IMG/VR virus record: IMGVR_UViG_3300035698_021793
Coordinates: 1-26,633 of that record
Length of the DNA: 26,633 nt
Source of the DNA: a virus
Strand: one strand, 5' to 3'
Under the pieces are notes generated by a model. It made no database searches. It saw only the letters and a program-made list of their open reading frames with translations, and was not told the origin of the DNA. Below are positions 16,901-25,900 of this stretch, one piece after another (position 1 is the stretch's first letter; the number at the start of each line of letters is the position of its first letter). The position numbers and the translations under genes were made by a program.

Positions 16901-19900
16901 AGTGTGAACATATCAGCCACACTTGCGGAAGGCGACATAGTTAAGATTAAGGATTACACAGACACAACAGGCAGTTACATGCCACCGAGTCCGACTAAAC
17001 TCGGAATGTATCCAAAATACAAACCGGAATCATTCACAGATACAACCTACATAACTGACACAGCAGTGATCAGGAAACACGATGGATCGATCATAAAAGC
17101 ATACGGAGATGAGAGAGATGATTTAATAATTGAATTAGAGAAAAGGATTTATAACAATCTTAAGACAGCACATGATCCGGCCTTACTCGACATACACGAT
17201 GTAATGCCCAGTGCATTCACATCAACAGAATACACACTGCAAGAAATTAATGATGTTGCGGCAACTGACTTCTACACATGGTCAGGCAGGAACAGTGTGC
17301 AGTACATCAACAACACAAGTTTTGTTGAAGGTTCTCCATTCACATACAACTATGCGAGAAGCACGGATAGACTGAACATTCAATCTCTTCCGGGACACTG
17401 GAGAGGCATATACAACTACTTCTACGACACAGACGCTCCGCATGTGAGACCATGGGAGATGTTGGGACATTCAGAGAAGCCAACGGACTGGGAAACAATA
17501 TACGGCCCAGCTCCGTACACATCGGCTAATGACGTACTTTGGGATGCCATTGCAACGGAACCAGGCAGGTATGGCAAGCCAGAAATTAAAACTTATCTAC
17601 CGGTCGATGCATCAGGTAATCTTCTAGATCCACTTGCCGCAGGACTTGTGGACAACTTTGACATACCGGGCAGGCAGGCCTCTTGGAAGTTCGGAGATCA
17701 TGGACCAGCAGAAACATCGTGGAGGAGATCTAGTGCATATCCTTTCAGTGTAATAAAGACACTGGCATTGACTAAACCGGCTAAATTCTTTTCAAACCTG
17801 TTTGACCCTTCTAGACTAAAAACTAACACAGCAGGAAATCAGATTGACACAGACACAGGTATCAGGAAAACACTTGCCACATCCAGGTACCACCTGGAAA
17901 CAGTGACTGACAATAATACTGGGGTGACAACAAGGTACCAGACAGCAGGATACCAGCCATTTGTGGTCAACTATTTGATATCACGTGACTTAGATGTTAC
18001 AGCATTCTACTACGACAAGATGAAAAATCTTTCCACACAGTTGGCATACAAACTGGGAGGATTTACAGACAAGGACAACTTAAAAGTATTGACTGATTCT
18101 GTATCACCGGGATCAACGTCAGGTTCAAAATTTATTCCGGACGAGAACTATAAGATATTGTTTAGGACATCTAATCCTGTTAAAAGTTTCCAGTACTCGG
18201 GCGTGTTGATAGAGAAGAACAATGATGCGACCAGTGACGGTTCTACGCTTTTAGGCGGATACAAGATACTAGGATACTCGACTACAAAACCATATTTCAA
18301 ATTTAACTACCCTGTCAAGACGACAACACACTCAGCAGTCTCGGTAGAGGGAACAACACCGGTCAAACGATACACTTCTTTCCAGGAAAATACACAGACC
18401 ATCCCTTATGGTTACGTGTTCAACACAATTCAGGATGTAACTGATTTCCTTTTTGGCTATGGCCACTGGTTGGAAAGCCAAGGATTCAAATTTAACAGGT
18501 ATTCGAATGAACTGAAAGAAACACTGAACTGGGCAAACGCAGTCAGGGAGTTCCTGTTCTGGACCACGCAGGAATGGGCACCAGGATCTGCAGTGACAGT
18601 ATCACCAGCGGCAGATGGGTTTGAACTTGATACTGACAACAGCATAGTTGGCAAATTAAGGAACCTGGCAGGCGATTACTCATTGCTGGACGCAGGAGGA
18701 AGGAAAATAGATATAGGAGAGATATCAACAAAACGTATTGGCAAGACGTTTGACTTATCGATCAAGTCAGACAGCATAGGTCTTTACAACGTGGCGCTGA
18801 ACACAGTACAGAAAGAGCACATATTGTTGTTCGATAACAGCACAGTATTCGCAGACATCATATATGATCCGTTCACAGGATTTAGACAGCAACGATTAAA
18901 ACTTGTAGGATGGAAGACGGCAGGGTGGAATGGTGACTACTACGCTCCAGGTTTTGTATTTGATTCCGCACAGGTTTCATACTGGAAAGCAAACACAGAC
19001 TACAGGATAGGCGATACAGTAGAGTACCAAGGAAAGTTTTATGTTGCAACAGCGAATCATAATTCGACAGCAACGTTTGAAACGGTAAACTGGAAATATA
19101 AAATAGAAAAACCGGCACCGCAATTGATTCCAAACTTTGATTACAAAATATCACAGTTCAATGATTTCTATAATCTAGAGTCAAACAACTTTGATGATTC
19201 ACAACAGCAACTGGCACAGAGACTTATAGGATACCAGTCTAGGGATTACTTGGAAAATCTTTTTGTCAATGATGTATCACAGTACAAGTTCTACCAAGGA
19301 TATATCAGGGAGAAGGGCACACAGAATGCAATAGACAAGATTCTAAAGGCACAGTACGAGGGAGAGGATATCAATTTGGAATTGTATCCGGAATGGATGA
19401 TCAGGACAGGCAGATTTGGAAATATAGATTCAGTGGAGAACATACAGATAACACTGAAAGACAACGAGGTATATTCAAATCCACAGAGTGTGGAACTGTT
19501 TAACACAACTAACGAGACCAAGGAGTTCACGAGATCTCTTTCAGTTAGCAAAGATCAGATGTACTACAAGCCGGTTGAGTACACAGCTTCTACAACTTTC
19601 AGCAGGATAGACTACACCAAAGAAGGTGTAGATAGGGAACATGCACAGGTCTACAAGACAGCAGGATATCCACAACTTACACAGGTACAACACACTGCAT
19701 TTAATATAACGGATATCAGTAATCTGGATATGAATGCTATAACAACGAATGATCTTGTGTGGGTGGCAAATAAATCCAACAACGACTGGGACGTGTTTAG
19801 GATAACCAGCGCCAGACTCAAGATAGCTCAAGTACAGTTAATTAATGATTCCACACAGTTGGAACTGACCTTCACCAGTTCACATGGATTGACAGGAAGC

Positions 19901-22900
19901 TCACCAACAAAACTGGCCGACTACTTTGGAATATCAAACAGTCAAGAACTGACGCTGAACGGTGTGTACCAAGTTTCAAGTGTGACAGATCACAAGACTG
20001 TGATAATAGATTACACTGGAAATACAGCATTCATACCAACACTGGAAGATGGATCAACGGCAGACAGCTACGGAAATATTTACAAATTCATATCAGTGAG
20101 ATTGGCATCCATGGACAATGTGAATGACCTGATCAACTATGCTGACTACAAAGATAAGGATGAGGCCATAGAAAAAGAAGGCGACAAGGTGTTCTCTGAC
20201 ACAGACAGCTCAGGACTGTGGCAGGTGTACGAGAAACAGGATCCGTACGTACCAAGTATAATACTGTCTCCAGACGTATCAACAGCAGACCAAGAATTTG
20301 GTCACAACATAGTGGCGAGGAATGATGGTAGGACAGTGGTAATATCAGCACCGGGCAAGACACAAGGTGAGGTACACTTCCTGTTCAGATCTAATACAGC
20401 GGCAGGAACGCTGTTTCAGACACAGTTGACTGCAACAATGACTGAAAATGATGATGCCACTAGCAGATTGGGTGAGTCACTGTCTATGAGTACAGATGAA
20501 AACTTTGTTGTGGCAGGTGCACCATTCACCAACACAATAAGTTCAGATGGCAGTACTAGATACGCAGACAGCGGGCTGATCAAGATCTACCTATGGGAGC
20601 CAACAACATTCAAGTATGGATTACTGAACACCCTAACACCGCCAGAGGATGGTTCGACTACAGATTCGGCACAGGCACAGAACTTCGGATGGTCTCACAA
20701 GATTTCGGAACCAGGATTGAGTTCTGGAAGAAGCACAGCAACGAAATATCTTTTCGTTGGAGCACCGGGACATGGTGATGACGTGGGACAGGTTTACATG
20801 TATGAGTGGGGCATCGGTGCAGATGGATCAACATACGACACATGGACGCAGAATTTAACGATCACATCAGCTGATCCAGGAGCAGGGAAAAGATTTGGAC
20901 ACAGGTTAGAAGCCAATGACAACGGTGACATATTAGCAGTCAGCTCACTAGCACCGGGACAGGCAGGTAAAGTGGAGATATACATAAGAAGTTCACAAGC
21001 AAATGACGGTAGCACAGATCATTCGTTCACTCTTGCACAGACACTGGAAGGTATCAGTGCAGACGGGTCGTCACTGAACACAGCGTTTGGTGATTCGATG
21101 ACAATGACCAACGACGGAACTGTCTTGATAGTAGGTGCACCTGGGGTTGATGACGGTAGCACAGGACAGATAGATGGTGGAGCAGTTTACTACTACAAAT
21201 GGAATGCAGACGGTTCTACAAACACATACACATTACAACAAACAATAGCGGCACCGGATTCGCAGTCAAACATGAAGTTTGGAACAAGTGTTGACATAAA
21301 CAACACAGGCACGAGAGTAGTGATAGGTGCAGAAAAGGCCGCGACACCTAGGGAAATGAAAATTGACTCGGGCGAGACCACTTTTGACCTACAGGACACA
21401 ACAATTGGTGATTTCAATACAGGCTCAGGAGCGGCATACACGGCCACTATGTACAACACAAAATTCATGATAGATGACAGGATGGTAACCGATAACACAT
21501 CAGAAGACGATGACTTTGGGAAAGGTTTATGTATTATCGATAACACCGTGTTTGTAGGTGCCCCGGACGATGAAGGGAATACTGCTATATCAAATGACGG
21601 AACGGTGGCCTGCTATGACCTATCAGTCAGCGGAGAGTACGCCTGGAAGAACATAGCTTCAGAGACAGCATTGATAGACATAGACAAACTTGGACAGGTG
21701 TTTGAATTCAACAACAAAACCAAACAGGTACTAGATCACTATGACCTTTATGATCCAATACAGGGAAGGATACTGGGAGTCGCAGACAGGGAAATAAACA
21801 TCAAGACAAATTGGGATCCGGCGGTGTACAACACAGGAACAAATGCCAACACCAAGACTCCGTGGGCAGAGAGTCACTTGGGTGAGGTATGGTGGGATCT
21901 TTCAAAAGTTAAATGGACATGGTACCAGCAAGGTGATCAGAAATTCAAAGCAAACAACTGGGGTAAAACTTTCCCAGGATCTAGCATAGACATATACGAG
22001 TGGACGGAATCCACGTTTCTACCAAGCGAATGGCAGTTGAGAACAGGAACGCAGGGAGGCACCAGCCAGGGAATAACCGGGACACCTTTGAATCCTGATG
22101 ACTCAAACTACACAGTAATACAGAAATATAATTCTAGATTAGACACTTTGGTGAATTACTATTACTACTGGGTGAAGAACAAAACAACAGTTCCATCTAA
22201 CAGTGTCGTTCAAAGAAAGAACTCGACGGGATCTGTAGCAACCCTGATAGCAAACCCTCAGGGATCAGGATTCAGCTACTATTCAGTGACGGACACCAAC
22301 AAACTGTTGCTGAACAATGTTGGCACACTATCAGGCAGTGACATAGTATTGAACATAGACATTAGGACCAACACGTTTGATGGTGATGCACACTCGGTAT
22401 GGAAGCTGGCCAAAGAGGGAGACAAGGATTGGAGACCAGGAACAGTGATAGAGACACGTTGGTGGGATTCACTGATAGGGCAGAACAGCACAGGTGATCT
22501 AGTGCCTGACATTACTCTTCCAGTGAACGAGAGATACGGAAACAGTGTGAGACCTAGACAGAGTTGGTATGTGGACAGGTATTCAGCACTGAAAGAAATC
22601 ATAGACTACACTAACATCGAGTTGAAAAAAATACAATTGGGTGGGACAATCAATCTTACAAATCTGAATTCTAAAGAGCCAGAGCCAACTGCCCAGAGCC
22701 TGGAATGGGACACGACCATAGACACATATGCGGAACTAACTTACATCGACACAAGAGATCTCTCCGGAACAGTGAGATACCTGGTCAGAGCAGACGAAAC
22801 ATCAAATGGTTACTGGGCGATATACACATGGGATGGCACAGAATTCACTAGGACAAAATTACAGACTTACGACACATCCGGTTACTGGAGTTACACAGAC

Positions 22901-25900
22901 TGGTATGGCACGGATCCTGCTGTTCATGAGATGATACACAATGAAAACACTCCTATTGACAAACAGGTAACTTATGAATACGAGCTAGACACACTGGATC
23001 TTGCCATAGGAAAACATGTCAAGGTCACTAGTGCGGACACAGGTGGATGGAAACTGTTCATGAAGACGGCAGATGGGTACATAAATGTTGGCACAGAGAA
23101 CGGAACAATAAGGATATCAACGAAACTGTATGACTACACACAGGACGCTACAGGTTTCGCAGGTGAAGATACATTTGACGACAACTTCTTTGACCAATCT
23201 CCTGCAACGGAAACAAGGAAAATACTTACAGCACTGAGGGATGACATATTCATAAATGATTTTGCTGTGGAATACAACACACTGTTCTTCACAGGATTGA
23301 GGAAAGTGTTGGCTGAACAGACTTACGTTGACTGGATGTTCAAGACATCATTCATCAATGCCAAGAATTCTGTTAGAGAATTGGACCAGAGGAAGGCATA
23401 CACGACAGGCACGGACAGCTGGATAGAGAGCTACATCAATGAAGTGAAACCTTTCCACACAAAATTGAGAGAATACAGACTGGGACACACAGGAACCGAC
23501 ACACAGGACGGTTTATTCACAGACTTCGACAGTCCAACATTCTACGATGCGAAAACAGGCAAGATCAGAGCATTAAATGTTGACAGCGACACAGACAAAC
23601 TTACTGAGTATCCTTGGCAGATGTGGAATGACTATCACAAGAAATATGTTTCGTCTGTCACTGTAAGCAAGGGCGGCTCCGGATACACTAAAACTCCAAC
23701 AGTTACCATAGTTGGTGGAACAGCAGGAGCAACAGGGCCATTCCAGATACTGGCAACAAGCTCAAGTGGATCAACGTCAGGCAGTTATGGTTACTTCTAT
23801 CCATTGTTCACTAGTCAGATACAGGCAGAGATATATGATTCACAGAATAGTGGGGCAGGCACGACAAACAGCTACACGTTCGATGGTTACACAGGCACGT
23901 TCTATGGACCAAGCACGAGCATAACAGCCCAATCAACAATTTCGGGTGCATTCAAGATGTACACAACACCTACCACGACAGCGGCCACTGCCACGGCAAC
24001 AGTTGTTGGAGGCACAGTGACAAAAATTACAGTGACAGGCATTGGTGCAAACTACACTTCAACACCCATGGTGGTGTTAACTGGAGGTACTGATGATGGT
24101 TCAACGCCATCGGACACGGCCAGAGCTTATGCGAACCTGAACAACGACCTTGTCAGAGACATAGATACAACAATAAAATTTGATAGAGTTTCAAGTACAT
24201 CAAGTGTGGTCGACTGGACGGCATCCACGAGCTATGTGTATGGACAACTGATCAGATACAAAAACGAATTATACAAAACAACAAGTGCCTTCACTGCAAC
24301 AACAGACTTCAACGACAGCACAAACAACTTGTACAAGGTGTACGGTGATGAGACAGGACTAACAGCGGCAGACAGAACAAAAGGTTTCTACACACCAGGT
24401 ACAGGAATGGCAGGGAATGAACTGTCGCAGGTCATGTCAGGTGTTGACTATGGTGGAACAATGGTCACAGGATTGCTGTTCTCACAAGGTCAAGGATGGG
24501 ACAAAGAAGGTTGGTATGACTTCCCATGGGACACTTATGGTGAATCTAGGGTCAAGGCCTTCACGGCCGACGGAACAACAGGAACGTTCACTATCACGCC
24601 GGCACCAGCTGTGAGCGATGTTTACCAGGCCTATGTGACGTCTGATGACAGCACAAGGAAAAAGTTAGACGGTGTATTCAGGGGTGATGGATCAACAACA
24701 GTATTCACAATATCAGTTGTACCAGATGCAGGTGCACTAGTGGAGTTCATACCTTTCGACGATGATGGTGTACTGACCCCAACAGATGATAGGACAATTG
24801 ACTCAATAATCAAGGGTGGACTTTTTGGTTCAGCAATGGGATCAGCACCAAGCGACATATTACTGGAAGGCGATGATTTCATATCACCAGAAACCGGCTA
24901 TGCACCGGAGGAAACTGTACCAGGACAACTATTTGACACATTAGACATCAAAGTTTACACATCTCCAGAGTCAGGAGTGCCATTTATTTCAAGTAAAAAT
25001 CACAGAGGGGATGGATCGACTTTGACATTCAGTATTGGCGATTACCCCGGAACACTAGGCTCTGTCACAGTTTCAGTAAATGGTGCAACACAGAAAGTTT
25101 CATTGGACGGATCAACAGCAGGAGATTATTCAGTAGACATCGCAGGAAAAACAATAACATTTTTAAGCACGGCACCAGCGGCTAACAGCGTGGTGGCAAC
25201 AAGAGTTTTTGCAATAAGCGGAGAAAATTATAGGGTACTGGATCAGTACACAGGCGACGGAAGCACAGTGACATTCACCACATCGACTAGAGGTGAATTT
25301 AATTTAGATTCGACTGTGTCAGACATGTACATCACCATCGACGGCGTGCCGACCACATCATTTACAACGACTACAACGGCCAATGCAGTCACAGTTACAT
25401 TCAGTTCTGCACCGGCGGCAGATGCATTCGTGCAGATTGCAGGGTTCAACAAGTCTACAACAAGCACACGAAGTTTTGCCAGCGTAAGAAATGAAAAAAT
25501 TACGTATGACGGATCAACAAACAGATACACTTTAACTTATCCACCAGGATCCATAGGTCCACTGTCAGGCTTGACAATAATTGAATTGAATGGCAAAGTC
25601 CTTAGAGGCCCAGACGTAAGTTACTACACGGGTGACGGAAGCACTTACAGTTTCAATCCAGTGGCCGGATTGGGTGACGATTCAACGATAGATCCAGCCA
25701 AGGTTATCACAAGTGCCTCACAGATACAAGTACACATAAATGGTGTGTTACAGGAATTGAACACTGACTACGTTGTGAACCTAGGAGCATATGATAAAAC
25801 TGCAGACGTAACCACAACACTTGCTGACACAAACACACTAACTGCAGACACTATAGGTTCTCCAGAAAGGATAGAACTTGTACAGCCAGCATCAAGCACA

